From positions 1 to 64,000 of the forward strand of contig NZ_JAAIIH010000008.1 of assembly GCF_012932365.1 (NCBI RefSeq): a stretch of 64,000 bases of DNA, in the 5' to 3' direction. Each line of letters opens with the position of its first letter. Position 1 is the first letter of the stretch. The notes below the pieces were generated by a model, which was not told the DNA's origin, ran no database searches, and saw only the letters and a program-made list of their open reading frames with translations. A program made the position numbers and the translations under genes. The DNA comes from Bifidobacterium moraviense. Lineage in GTDB: Bacteria > Actinomycetota > Actinomycetes > Actinomycetales > Bifidobacteriaceae. Of the stretch, positions 55,512-64,000 are shown piece by piece.

Positions 55512-55631
55512 TTACTTGCGCACGATGCGCTTGATCAGCTTGACGATGCCGTCGGTCATGGAGTAACCGTCGTGATCGTTGGAGGCAGCCATGGCGCGGA
55601 CCAGAGCCACGTCCCTATCGTTGTACAGCAT
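55512..55631 (-). CDS. Small 39-residue peptide with cationic C-terminus
   Basis: ATG 55631 opens a 39-codon frame ending TAA. AAGGA lies 6 nt upstream, which is a good ribosome-binding site. The first half is neutral to acidic (MLYNDRDVALVRAMAASNDH) and the end, DGIVKLIKRIVRK, can form a cationic amphipathic helix. I do not recognise the family. It could be a secreted or modified peptide, a membrane-active toxin or a small regulatory protein. It stands alone in a repeat-rich gap of 1.4 kb, with a hairpin GCGAGCC/GGCTCGC downstream at about 55470-55493. Confidence 0.6.
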   Translation of the reverse strand: MLYNDRDVALVRAMAASNDHDGYSMTDGIVKLIKRIVRK

Positions 55632-55751
55632 TGAGATTCCTTCTTAGCTTCCATCTATCGACCGGCGGTATTTGGCCGGTCCAACGTGTTGCGGTTGCCA
55701 TGATAGGAACTTGTGAACGCTCACGTCGTGTCGCGTCCTTCGTATCTTTGG

Positions 55752-55781
55752 CATAATCATCGGTTATTCGATGAATTATGT
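55752..55781. promoter_or_regulatory. AT-rich inverted repeat upstream of the small peptide gene
   Basis: CATAATCATCG and CGATGAATTATG form an inverted repeat with one bulged base around a 6-nt centre. It stands out from the GC-rich surroundings about 120 nt before the peptide start. ACCGGC/GCCGGT-type pairing at about 55660-55680 lies nearer the gene. Confidence 0.4.
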
Positions 55782-55829
55782 CATCGTATGGGATCATGAT
55801 GCGCCGATGATGTCACCGTCATGTGTCGT

Positions 55830-56128
55830 GGGGCCATCGGAGCGACCGTCGCGAAGGAGCCGCGAAGGGCGTCGCGCGGCCGTCGCAAGGCACCGCGCAG
55901 CAGTCGTGCGACGTTGTGGCGCGGCGCCACTGCAGCGCCCCTGGCGCAGCGCTGCCCGTCGCACGACGTCGTCCCAACGTCACGCAACGGGCCGTCCCTC
56001 ACGCCGCGCGCAAACCGTTGCGTGCAAACCGCCGCGCGCAGGCGTCGCATGGTGGTCCGCAAACGACATGCGGCCTCACGCGCAACGTCGCATGGACGCC
56101 GCACGCGAGGCCGCATCGAACGTCGTCG
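55830..56128. other. GC-rich degenerate gap
   Basis: The stretch repeats short words such as GTCGCA, GCGCAAC and ACGTCG in both orientations. Frames are open on both strands but none has a ribosome-binding site or protein-like composition. I see no gene. Confidence 0.5.
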
Positions 56129-56130
56129 CG

Positions 56131-57564
<1,434 letters not shown>

Positions 57565-57677
57565 GATTGCGGTCCTTGGTGTTGTTGCGCGGCGATGCTT
57601 GTGCGGCGATGCCTATGCGACGGTGTCTGTGCGGCTGCGTGTGTGCTGCGGTGACTCGGTGCCGACCCGGTGTCGGC

Positions 57678-58337
57678 TCAGTGCGTCACCTTGCGCGCGA
57701 TCCAGTCGCCCACCCACTGGATGATCTGCACGATGATGATGAGGATGACCACGATCACCACGAGCACGCCGGTCTCGTAGCGGTTGTAGCCGTACTGGAT
57801 GGCCATGTCGCCGATGCCGCCGGCGCCGATGGTCCCCACCATGGCCGAGTAGCCGATGAGCGAGATGATCGTGAGCACGATGCCACGGATGAACGACGGC
57901 AGCGCCTGCGGGAAGATCGCGTCGGTGATGATCTGGCGGGTGGGTGCTCCGGTGGAGATCGCGGCCTCCAGCAGACCGGGGTCGATCTCGGCGAACGCGC
58001 TCTCGGCGATGCGCGCGAAGTACGGCACGGCCGCGATGGACAGCGATATCGCGCCGCCGGTGGGCGTGTACGGGTCACCGATGATGATCTGCACCACCGG
58101 GATGAGCACCACCATGAGGATCAGGAACGGCAGCGATCGGATGGCGTTGACCACGAATCCGATGATCGCGTTGACCACCGGGCTCGGGCGGAACAGCTGG
58201 TTCTCCGTGAGGTACAGCAGCAGCGCGATGAGCGTGCCGAGCACGACGCCGATGAGCGTGGACACCAGCACCATGTAGGCGGTGTCCGCAAGGGCCTTGG
58301 GCAGGTTCTCGACGAGGATCTCCTGGGTGCTGTTCAT
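57678..58337 (-). CDS. metI: Methionine ABC transporter permease
   Basis: The 219-residue protein has five membrane helices and the MetI pattern: MVLVSTLIGVVLGTLIALLL near the start, SIAAVPYFARIAESAF with the EAA-loop region EAAISTGAPTRQII. It forms the channel for methionine uptake with MetN and MetQ. Its ATG overlaps the metN stop as ATGA. Confidence 0.94.
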   Translation of the reverse strand: MNSTQEILVENLPKALADTAYMVLVSTLIGVVLGTLIALLLYLTENQLFRPSPVVNAIIGFVVNAIRSLPFLILMVVLIPVVQIIIGDPYTPTGGAISLSIAAVPYFARIAESAFAEIDPGLLEAAISTGAPTRQIITDAIFPQALPSFIRGIVLTIISLIGYSAMVGTIGAGGIGDMAIQYGYNRYETGVLVVIVVILIIIVQIIQWVGDWIARKVTH

Positions 58338-59455
58338 GCGTTCGTCTCCTTCTCGCCGCGGTTCTCGTTGCCCGCGTCGTCCGCGTCCGTGCCGTCCTCG
58401 TTGTCCGCGCCGTCAGCGTCATGGATCTGCGCCAGCGCCGTCCTGTCGAGCTTCCGGAAGCCGAACACGTGCGACTTCAGCTCGTCCAGCGCCGCGTTCA
58501 CCGCCGCGTCTCCGCCGGACACCAGCACGATGAGGATGCCGATCGCGTGCGGGCCGAAGTACGAGACGTTGGCGTGCAGCACGTTGATGGAGACGCCGTG
58601 GCGCTTGGCCACCTCGCTGATGAGCGGCTCGAGCGCCGCGTCGCCCTTGTAGCGCAGTTCGACGATCTGCCCCGCCGGCAGCGACGGCACCAGCTGCGGC
58701 GGCACCGCGATGCCGAGGTAGCGCTCCACGAGGGAGCGCGTGGTGGCGTGCTTGGGCGCGCTGAACACGTCGAACGTGTCGCCGAGCTCCACGACCGAGC
58801 CGTTCTCCATCACGGCCACGCGGTCGAAGACCTGCTTGGCCACGTCGAGCTGGTGGGTGATGAACACGATCGTGATGCCCAGCTCGCGGTTGATGCGCTG
58901 CAGCAGGTCGAGGATCTCCTCGGTGGTCTCCAGGTCGAGCGCGCTGGTGGCCTCGTCGCACAGCAGGATCTCGGGCTTGTTGGCGAGGGCGCGCGCGATG
59001 GCCACGCGCTGCTTCTGGCCGCCGGACAGGCTCGAGGGGTACGTGTCGATCTTGTTCTCCAGGCCCACGAGGCGCAGCAGCTCGCGCGTGCGGCGGTCCC
59101 AGTCGGACTTCTCCCAGCCGCCGGCCTTGAGCGCGAACTGCACGTTCCTGCCCACGGTGACGTTGGAGATCAGGTTGAATCCCTGGAAGATGAAGCCGAT
59201 GCGCTTGCGGATGTCGCGCAGCTGCGAGCCCTTGGCGTCGGTGATGTCCGCGCCGTCGAGCAGCAGGCGCCCGGACGTGGGCCGCTGCAGCAGGTTGATG
59301 ACGCGCACGAGCGTGCTCTTGCCCGCACCGGAGAAGCCGACGATGCCGAAGATCTCGCCCTTCTCGACCGTCAGGCTCACGTGCTTGACGGCCTCGATGG
59401 TCTGCCTGCGCTCATGGAAGGTCACGGAGACGTCCCTGAGTTCGATGACGCTCAT
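58334..59455 (-). CDS. metN: Methionine ABC transporter ATP-binding protein
   Basis: The 373-residue protein has all ABC ATPase motifs: GFSGAGKSTL (Walker A, about 40-49), LSGGQKQRVAIARAL, EILLCDEATSALDLE and ITHQL. A C-terminal NIL domain (about 265-340) senses methionine and inhibits transport when the pool is high. It drives methionine import with MetI and MetQ. The metQ gene is 2.6 kb away on the other strand. Confidence 0.95.
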   Translation of the reverse strand: MSVIELRDVSVTFHERRQTIEAVKHVSLTVEKGEIFGIVGFSGAGKSTLVRVINLLQRPTSGRLLLDGADITDAKGSQLRDIRKRIGFIFQGFNLISNVTVGRNVQFALKAGGWEKSDWDRRTRELLRLVGLENKIDTYPSSLSGGQKQRVAIARALANKPEILLCDEATSALDLETTEEILDLLQRINRELGITIVFITHQLDVAKQVFDRVAVMENGSVVELGDTFDVFSAPKHATTRSLVERYLGIAVPPQLVPSLPAGQIVELRYKGDAALEPLISEVAKRHGVSINVLHANVSYFGPHAIGILIVLVSGGDAAVNAALDELKSHVFGFRKLDRTALAQIHDADGADNEDGTDADDAGNENRGEKETNA

Positions 59456-59563
59456 CGCGGCCTCCTTCGGATCGTGGTTGCGGTTGCGGACATGGCACTC
59501 CCTCTTCCTGTGTCTGGTGATGCTTCGTAGCGTACCTGCGGCGGCGCGAATGCAATACGGATT

Positions 59564-59712
59564 CGTTATCGGCGTTCATTATGACGACGTATCAAACGGC
59601 ATGGTTCGGGGCGGTGCGCGCCGTTCCTCCGTCGATCGGTGATGCTGATGCATCGGTATCAGAAAAACCGATATCCGTCCGTTCAAACCGTTGCTTATAC
59701 ATCGTTATCAGC
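59564..59712. promoter_or_regulatory. Candidate methionine operators between metN and metY
   Basis: CGTTATCGGC at 59564, CATCGGTATCAG at 59651 and CATCGTTATCAGC at 59700 share a (A)TCG(G/T)TATC(A/G) core. ATCGGT at 59652 is mirrored by ACCGAT at 59667. A similar CATCGGTATAAC occurs at 61815 before metQ. No SAM riboswitch is recognisable in the 353-nt gap. Confidence 0.4.
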
Positions 59713-59808
59713 ACGTGATGTTCCGTCGGTCAGACGCTATATCCGGCGCGTGGCCGGACGCGATATTCACGATATGATGCAGTGACGTTCGTTATATAAG
59801 GAGGGACG

Positions 59809-61140
59809 ATGGTCGAGCGATCATCCTTCGGATTCGAGACGCGCGCGGTGCACGCCGGCAACATCCCGGACAAGGCGACCGGCGCCCGTGCGCTGCCGAT
59901 CTACGAGTCCGCGGCGTTCGTGTTCCAGAACAGCGACGACGCCGCCGCGCGCTTCGCGCTGCGCAAGTACGGCGAGATCTACTCGCGCATCGTCAACCCC
60001 ACGGTGGCGGCGCTGGAGGAGCGCGTGGCCAGCCTGGAGGGCGGCCTGGGCGCCGTGGCCACCGCGAGCGGCCTGTCCGCCGAGTTCATCACGTTCATCG
60101 CGCTGGCCTCGCAGGGCGACGAGATCGTGGCCTCCAGCCAGCTCTACGGCGGCACGATCACCCAGCTCGACGTCACGCTGCGCAGGCTCGGCATCGTGAC
60201 GCGGTTCGTGGACGGCACCGACGCCGCGGACTTCGAGGCCGCCATCACCGAGCGCACGAAGCTCGTGTACGTGGAGGCGATCGCCAACCCGTCCGGCGAG
60301 ATCGCGGACATCGAGGCGCTGGCCGAGGCGGCGCACCGCCACGGCGTGCCGCTCGTGGTGGACTCCACGGTGGCCACGCCCGTGCTGCTGCGACCCATCG
60401 AGCACGGCGCGGACATCGTGATCCACTCGGCCACCAAGTTCCTCTCCGGCGCCGGCACCGTGCTGGGCGGCGTGATCGTGGACTCCGGCACGTTCCACTG
60501 GGGGCGCGACCGCTTCCCGAACTTCTACGAGCCGGTGCCGTCGTACAACAACGTGACGTGGGCCGGCAACTTCGGCCAGTACGCCTTCCTCACCAAGGTG
60601 CGCGCCGAGCAGCTGCGCGACGTGGGCCCCGCCATCTCCGCGCACTCCGCGTTCCTCATCGCGCAGGGCATCGAGACGCTGCCGCTGCGCGTGGAGCGGC
60701 AGGTAGCCAACACGCGCCGCATCGCCGAATGGCTGGCGTCCGATCCGCGCGTGGAGGCCGTGCACTGGGCCGGTCTGGCGTCGCACCCGCACCATGCGCT
60801 GGCGGAGAAGTACTTCCCGAACGCGGATTCCGGCTCGGTGTTCTCGTTCGACATCCGCGGCGGGCGCGAGGCCGGGCGGCGCTTCATCGACGCGCTGAAC
60901 CTGGTGAGCCACGTGGCGAACATCGGCGACGTGAAGACGCTGGCCATCCACCCCGCCTCCACCACGCACGCGCAGCTCACCGCCGAGCAGCTGCGCGAGG
61001 CCGGCATCGGCGAGGGCACCATCCGCCTGAGCATCGGCATCGAGACGGCGGACGACATCATCGCGGACATCGCGCAGGCCCTCGATGCGGGCGAAGCGAG
61101 CCAGACAGACGAAGCGGACAAGACGGACGGGGAGGCGTGA
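59809..61140 (+). CDS. metY: O-acetylhomoserine aminocarboxypropyltransferase
   Basis: The 443-residue PLP enzyme combines O-acetylhomoserine with sulfide to give homocysteine. GFETRAVHAGNIPDKATGAR opens the protein, VVDSTVATPVLLRPIEHGAD leads to the PLP lysine in SATKFLSGAG. AAGGAGGG is 3-4 nt before the ATG. It lies between metNI and metQ, so this locus combines methionine synthesis and uptake. Confidence 0.95.
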   Translation: MVERSSFGFETRAVHAGNIPDKATGARALPIYESAAFVFQNSDDAAARFALRKYGEIYSRIVNPTVAALEERVASLEGGLGAVATASGLSAEFITFIALASQGDEIVASSQLYGGTITQLDVTLRRLGIVTRFVDGTDAADFEAAITERTKLVYVEAIANPSGEIADIEALAEAAHRHGVPLVVDSTVATPVLLRPIEHGADIVIHSATKFLSGAGTVLGGVIVDSGTFHWGRDRFPNFYEPVPSYNNVTWAGNFGQYAFLTKVRAEQLRDVGPAISAHSAFLIAQGIETLPLRVERQVANTRRIAEWLASDPRVEAVHWAGLASHPHHALAEKYFPNADSGSVFSFDIRGGREAGRRFIDALNLVSHVANIGDVKTLAIHPASTTHAQLTAEQLREAGIGEGTIRLSIGIETADDIIADIAQALDAGEASQTDEADKTDGEA

Positions 61141-61141
61141 C

Positions 61142-61777
61142 ATGAGCGAGAACGGCAAGAGCGCGGCGATCGGCGGCCTGAACGTGCCCACGGCGGCGCA
61201 GGGCATCGGACTTTCGGCGCCCGCGTCCGCGTCCTCGGCGGCATGCGGCGTGCAGGGCGGCGCGTGCGGCGTGCCCGCGGCGTCGGATGCCGGCAAGGCG
61301 AACCGGCGCTGGAAGGAGCCGAGCGCGGACATGCGCCGGCGCATCCTCGAACGGGCGCGGTCCGTGGCCATCGTGGGCGCGTCCTCGAACCCCGCTCGCG
61401 CCAGCTACTTCGTGGGCACCTACCTGCTGCAGTCCTCGCCGTACCGCGTGTACTTCGTCAACCCGCGCGAGAAGGAGATCCTGGGACAGCCGGCGTATCC
61501 GGACCTCGCCTCGCTGCCCGAGGTGCCGGACATCGTGGACGTGTTCCGCCGCGCGGAGAGCATCCCGCCCATCGCCGACCAGGCGGCCGCCGTGGGCGCC
61601 AGGGTGCTGTGGATCCAGCTGGGCATCTGGAGCGACGACGTGGCCGAATACGCCGAGTCGCTGGGGCTCGAGGTGGTGATGGACCGCTGCCTCAAGATCG
61701 AGCACGCGCGCTTCCACCAGGGGCTGCATCTGTTCGGCTTCAACACGGGGGTGATCTCGTCCCGGAAGGCGTCGTGA
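61142..61777 (+). CDS. CoA-binding domain protein
   Basis: The 211-residue protein has a Rossmann-type CoA-binding domain from about residue 65: SVAIVGASSNPARASYFVG, then YRVYFVNPREKEILGQPAYP and the C-terminal VVMDRCLKIEHARFH. Such YccU-like proteins bind CoA but their role is unclear; many sit beside O-acetylhomoserine sulfhydrylase genes. The first 50 residues are an extra, Cys-containing region (SSAACGVQGGACGVP). It starts 1 nt after metY with GGAGG upstream. Confidence 0.9.
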   Translation: MSENGKSAAIGGLNVPTAAQGIGLSAPASASSAACGVQGGACGVPAASDAGKANRRWKEPSADMRRRILERARSVAIVGASSNPARASYFVGTYLLQSSPYRVYFVNPREKEILGQPAYPDLASLPEVPDIVDVFRRAESIPPIADQAAAVGARVLWIQLGIWSDDVAEYAESLGLEVVMDRCLKIEHARFHQGLHLFGFNTGVISSRKAS

Positions 61778-61836
61778 CGCCGCGCGATGCGTCGTGACGA
61801 GGTCTCCGACGCAGCATCGGTATAACCTCGATATAT

Positions 61837-61870
61837 GGCCCGCCATTATTACCATAATGGCGGGCCTTTC
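61837..61870 (+). terminator. Terminator after metY and the CoA-binding gene
   Basis: A perfect 13-bp stem (61837-61849 and 61854-61866) with loop TACC is followed by TTTC. Confidence 0.9.
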
Positions 61871-62037
61871 AATAAGGTCATATAGAAAACCGTAATAGCG
61901 AATATCGTGTTTCGCATTGCATTCGAATATGCGCGTGGGATATCGTCTTAACCATCACCAACCAATCGTGATGAACGCGCCGACCGACATCGGGGAATAC
62001 GCCGATACGACCGTTCGAGAACAGAGAAGGGAACGTC

Positions 62038-62868
62038 ATGCAGCTCAAGAAAGCACTCGCCGGAGTCCTGGCCGTGGCCGCGCTCGTGGGCCTGACCGCC
62101 TGCGGCTCCGCCCAGGCCAGCACCACCGACGCCAACGGCAACAAGGTCATCAACGTGGGCGTGGTCCCCGGACCCTACGGCGACGAGATCGAGGAGGTCA
62201 TCGCCCCCATCGCCGCCAAGCAGGGCGTCACCCTGAAGCTCAAGCAGTTCAACGACTACGTGCAGCCCAACAAGGCGCTCGCCGGCGGGCAGATCGAGGC
62301 CAACCTCTTCCAGCACACCCGCTACCTCAAGAAGTTCGCCGCCGACAACAAGCTCGACCTGACCGCCATCGGCGCCGTGCCCACCCCGCCGATGATCATC
62401 TACTCCAAGAAGGTCAAGACCGTCGACGAGATCCCGAACGGCGCCACCGCCACCCTGCCCAACGACGCGTCCAACACCGCCCGCGCGCTCAACGTGCTCG
62501 AGCAGAACGGCCTGATCAAGGTCAAGGACGGCGTGGACGACACCAAGGCCACCGTGGACGACGTGGCGGAGAACCCCAAGAACCTGCAGTTCAAGACCAT
62601 CGACGCCGCCCAGCTGCCGCGCTCCGCCGACTCCGCGGACATCGCGCTGGTCCCCGGCAACTACGCGTGGGACGCCGGCCTCGACTTCGCCAACGCCGTG
62701 GCGCGCGAGCAGCAGAAGGAGGACACCATCAACGTCTTCGTGGTGCGCACCGAGGACAAGGACAGCGACTGGGCCAAGACCATCGCGAACATCCTGACGA
62801 GCCAGGAGTTCAAGGACGGCATCGCCAACTCCAAGTTCAAGGACTTCGGCAAGCCCGCCAACTGGTGA
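62038..62868 (+). CDS. metQ: Methionine-binding lipoprotein
   Basis: The 276-residue lipoprotein has a signal peptide with lipobox LTAC (Cys 22) and the NlpA/MetQ fold: VINVGVVPGPYGDEIEE, QFNDYVQPNKALAGGQIEAN and LVPGNYAWDAGLD. It delivers D- or L-methionine to MetNI. Its gene is separated from metNI, on the opposite strand. AGAAGGGAACGTC precedes the ATG. Confidence 0.94.
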   Translation: MQLKKALAGVLAVAALVGLTACGSAQASTTDANGNKVINVGVVPGPYGDEIEEVIAPIAAKQGVTLKLKQFNDYVQPNKALAGGQIEANLFQHTRYLKKFAADNKLDLTAIGAVPTPPMIIYSKKVKTVDEIPNGATATLPNDASNTARALNVLEQNGLIKVKDGVDDTKATVDDVAENPKNLQFKTIDAAQLPRSADSADIALVPGNYAWDAGLDFANAVAREQQKEDTINVFVVRTEDKDSDWAKTIANILTSQEFKDGIANSKFKDFGKPANW

Positions 62869-62980
62869 TCGGCGCATCGCGCACGATCGGCACCGACCGC
62901 ACCCAACGCGTCGGCATCACACGTCAGCATCGAACAAACCAAACACAGACCGCACAGACCACACACAAGGAGCAACCATC

Positions 62981-63487
62981 ATGACCGCAACCGCCACCGC
63001 ACCCGCAGCAACCGCGCCCGCCGAGGACGAGACCAAGCCGCTCGAGGCCTTCCGCAACCTCCAGGCCCCCTACGACTGGGAGGACGTGGAGACCCTCACC
63101 TACCAGGAGGGCGGCAACACGTTCAAGGGCGTCTCGCGCAAGCTGCTGTTCGACGAGCGCGCCCAGCAGGACAACCACGTGCGCTACTTCGAGGTGCAGC
63201 CCGGCGGCTGGTCCACCTTCGGCCACCACTGGCACACGCACGAGGTGATCATCTACCGCGGCAGCGGCACCGTGCTGGTGGGCTCCGAGCTGCGCCACGT
63301 CAAGGAAGGCGATCTGGTGTACATCGGACCGGACGAGTGGCACCAGCTGGCCGCCACCGACGGCGTGACGTTCGGCTTCATCTGCATCATCCGCACCGAG
63401 CACGGCAAGACCATCCTGCCCACGCAGGAGGATCTGGACAAGATCTACGCCGAGCACCCGGAGCTCAAGGGCCACATCTTCGCCTGA
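62981..63487 (+). CDS. Cupin domain protein
   Basis: The 168-residue protein has a single cupin barrel: motif 1 GHHWHTHEVIIYRGSG gives His/His/Glu metal ligands, and motif 2 is GDLVYIGPDEWHQLAA with the fourth His. Its enzymatic or sensory role is unknown. AAGGAG 7 nt before the ATG supports the start. It follows metQ by 112 nt and may share its transcript, suggesting a link to sulfur-compound metabolism, by position only. Confidence 0.9.
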   Translation: MTATATAPAATAPAEDETKPLEAFRNLQAPYDWEDVETLTYQEGGNTFKGVSRKLLFDERAQQDNHVRYFEVQPGGWSTFGHHWHTHEVIIYRGSGTVLVGSELRHVKEGDLVYIGPDEWHQLAATDGVTFGFICIIRTEHGKTILPTQEDLDKIYAEHPELKGHIFA

Positions 63488-63535
63488 TCCCGTTCGCCTT
63501 CCGAACTCTCCTGTCTCCTGATTTTTCCGTTGCCT

Positions 63536-63580
63536 AACGCTTCGGCCCCCGTACTGCCATGCGGGGGCCGAAGCGTTTTT
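63536..63580 (+). terminator. Terminator after the cupin gene
   Basis: A perfect 16-bp stem (63536-63551 and 63562-63577) ends in TTTTT. Confidence 0.95.
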
Positions 63581-63638
63581 CGTGCGTCGTGGGCGTCGTG
63601 GGTGTTGTGAGGCGCTGCGTTGCGCGGGGCGTCGCGTC

Positions 63639-63923
63639 TCAGAAGCGCTGCTGCGGCTGGTTCGGATTCCGCTGCGCCTGCTGCATCTGCGCCGCTTCCT
63701 CCTGCGCCTTCTTCGTGGTGTAGAGGTACTGCGCCACCCACGTCACCGCGAGGATCACGTCGAACGCGACCGCCGGCCATACGCTGCCGTACTCGTTGAT
63801 GCAGTAGAACGGCGCGATCACGCCGATGATCACGCACAGCGGCAGCATCACCAGCGTGCGCCGACGCTTGCCCCTGTAGTTCATGCTCCAGTAGATCAGC
63901 GACTTGTCCTTCTTGCCGGCCAT
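63639..63923 (-). CDS. Small membrane protein of unknown function
   Basis: The 94-residue protein starts with a basic cytosolic segment (MAGKKDKSLIYWSMNYRGKR) and has two membrane helices (about 23-42 and 50-67), followed by a Gln/Ala/Asn-rich tail. I do not recognise a family. AAGGAGG is 5 nt before the ATG. The remaining 77 nt of the window shows no gene. Confidence 0.75.
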   Translation of the reverse strand: MAGKKDKSLIYWSMNYRGKRRRTLVMLPLCVIIGVIAPFYCINEYGSVWPAVAFDVILAVTWVAQYLYTTKKAQEEAAQMQQAQRNPNQPQQRF

Positions 63924-64000
63924 GGCTGCCTCCTTGTCGTGCTCGATGCGCCGCGCCCGCCGTGCCGCGTTGCTCGTCGTGCCGCGTCCGTTGCGCCGCG

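Noticed and set aside
55830..56128. Small genes in the GC-rich gap
   Set aside because: Open frames exist on both strands but consist of repeated Arg/Ala/Thr words without ribosome-binding sites.
59456..59808. SAM riboswitch before metN or metY
   Set aside because: No SAM-I, SAM-II or SAH core could be recognised; short repeated DNA motifs fit better.

Overview
The window looks like a chromosomal segment of a high-GC actinobacterium, most likely a Bifidobacterium. The reasons are overall gene content and codon use, many carbohydrate genes (a large secreted GH43 enzyme with FIVAR and DUF5648 modules, a GH51 arabinofuranosidase, two LacI regulators), a short methionyl-tRNA synthetase, the zwf-opcA-pgl/gnd set, and many promoters that place the start codon at the transcription start. 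I see no phage, transposase, rRNA, CRISPR or cas gene. The species call is inference.

Layout. 1-7130: LacI regulator, a repeat-filled gap and the 1344-residue GH43 protein behind a promoter with two operator-like palindromes. 7130-9150: hairpin arrays, tRNA-Ala and DedA. 9150-13575: PMT mannosyltransferase divergent from rsmI, then a coupled pair of poorly known genes (AbiEi-like and LRV-like). 13744-24292: metG, tatD, kup, a class II amidotransferase, a MATE exporter and gnd. 24817-28377: pgl, opcA and zwf on the minus strand, which with gnd give a complete oxidative pentose phosphate branch. 28541-35050: HD phosphohydrolase, GH51, LacI, and an ABC-like pair whose ATPase has lost its catalytic motifs. 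35272-40031: DUF4012 protein, the rpsF-ssb-rpsR-rplI operon and a MIF-like tautomerase. 40219-47898: GtrA, MFS, histidine phosphatase, a hypothetical gene, DUF805, an orphan ABC permease and gltX. 48270-49238: two identical tRNA-Glu genes and tRNA-Gln around tandem repeats. 49624-55631: a metallophosphoesterase, IclR regulator divergent from leuCD, and a 39-codon peptide gene. 56131-63923: a GlcD-like oxidase, metNI, metY, a CoA-binding protein, metQ, a cupin protein and a small membrane protein.

The most unusual content is in the gaps. Several unrelated families of imperfect hairpins occur as tandem arrays with strict period: a 62-nt family built on the palindrome TCGCAACGTTGCGA at four loci, a 94-nt family next to it at two of them, and 30-32-nt units between the duplicated tRNA-Glu genes. 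Other gaps hold single long inverted repeats, two of which copy the 3' end of the adjacent gene in inverse orientation.

Fourteen genes share a -10-like hexamer 6-8 nt before the start codon, which suggests leaderless mRNAs and fixes several otherwise ambiguous starts. All functions are read from sequence motifs; no database search was possible.
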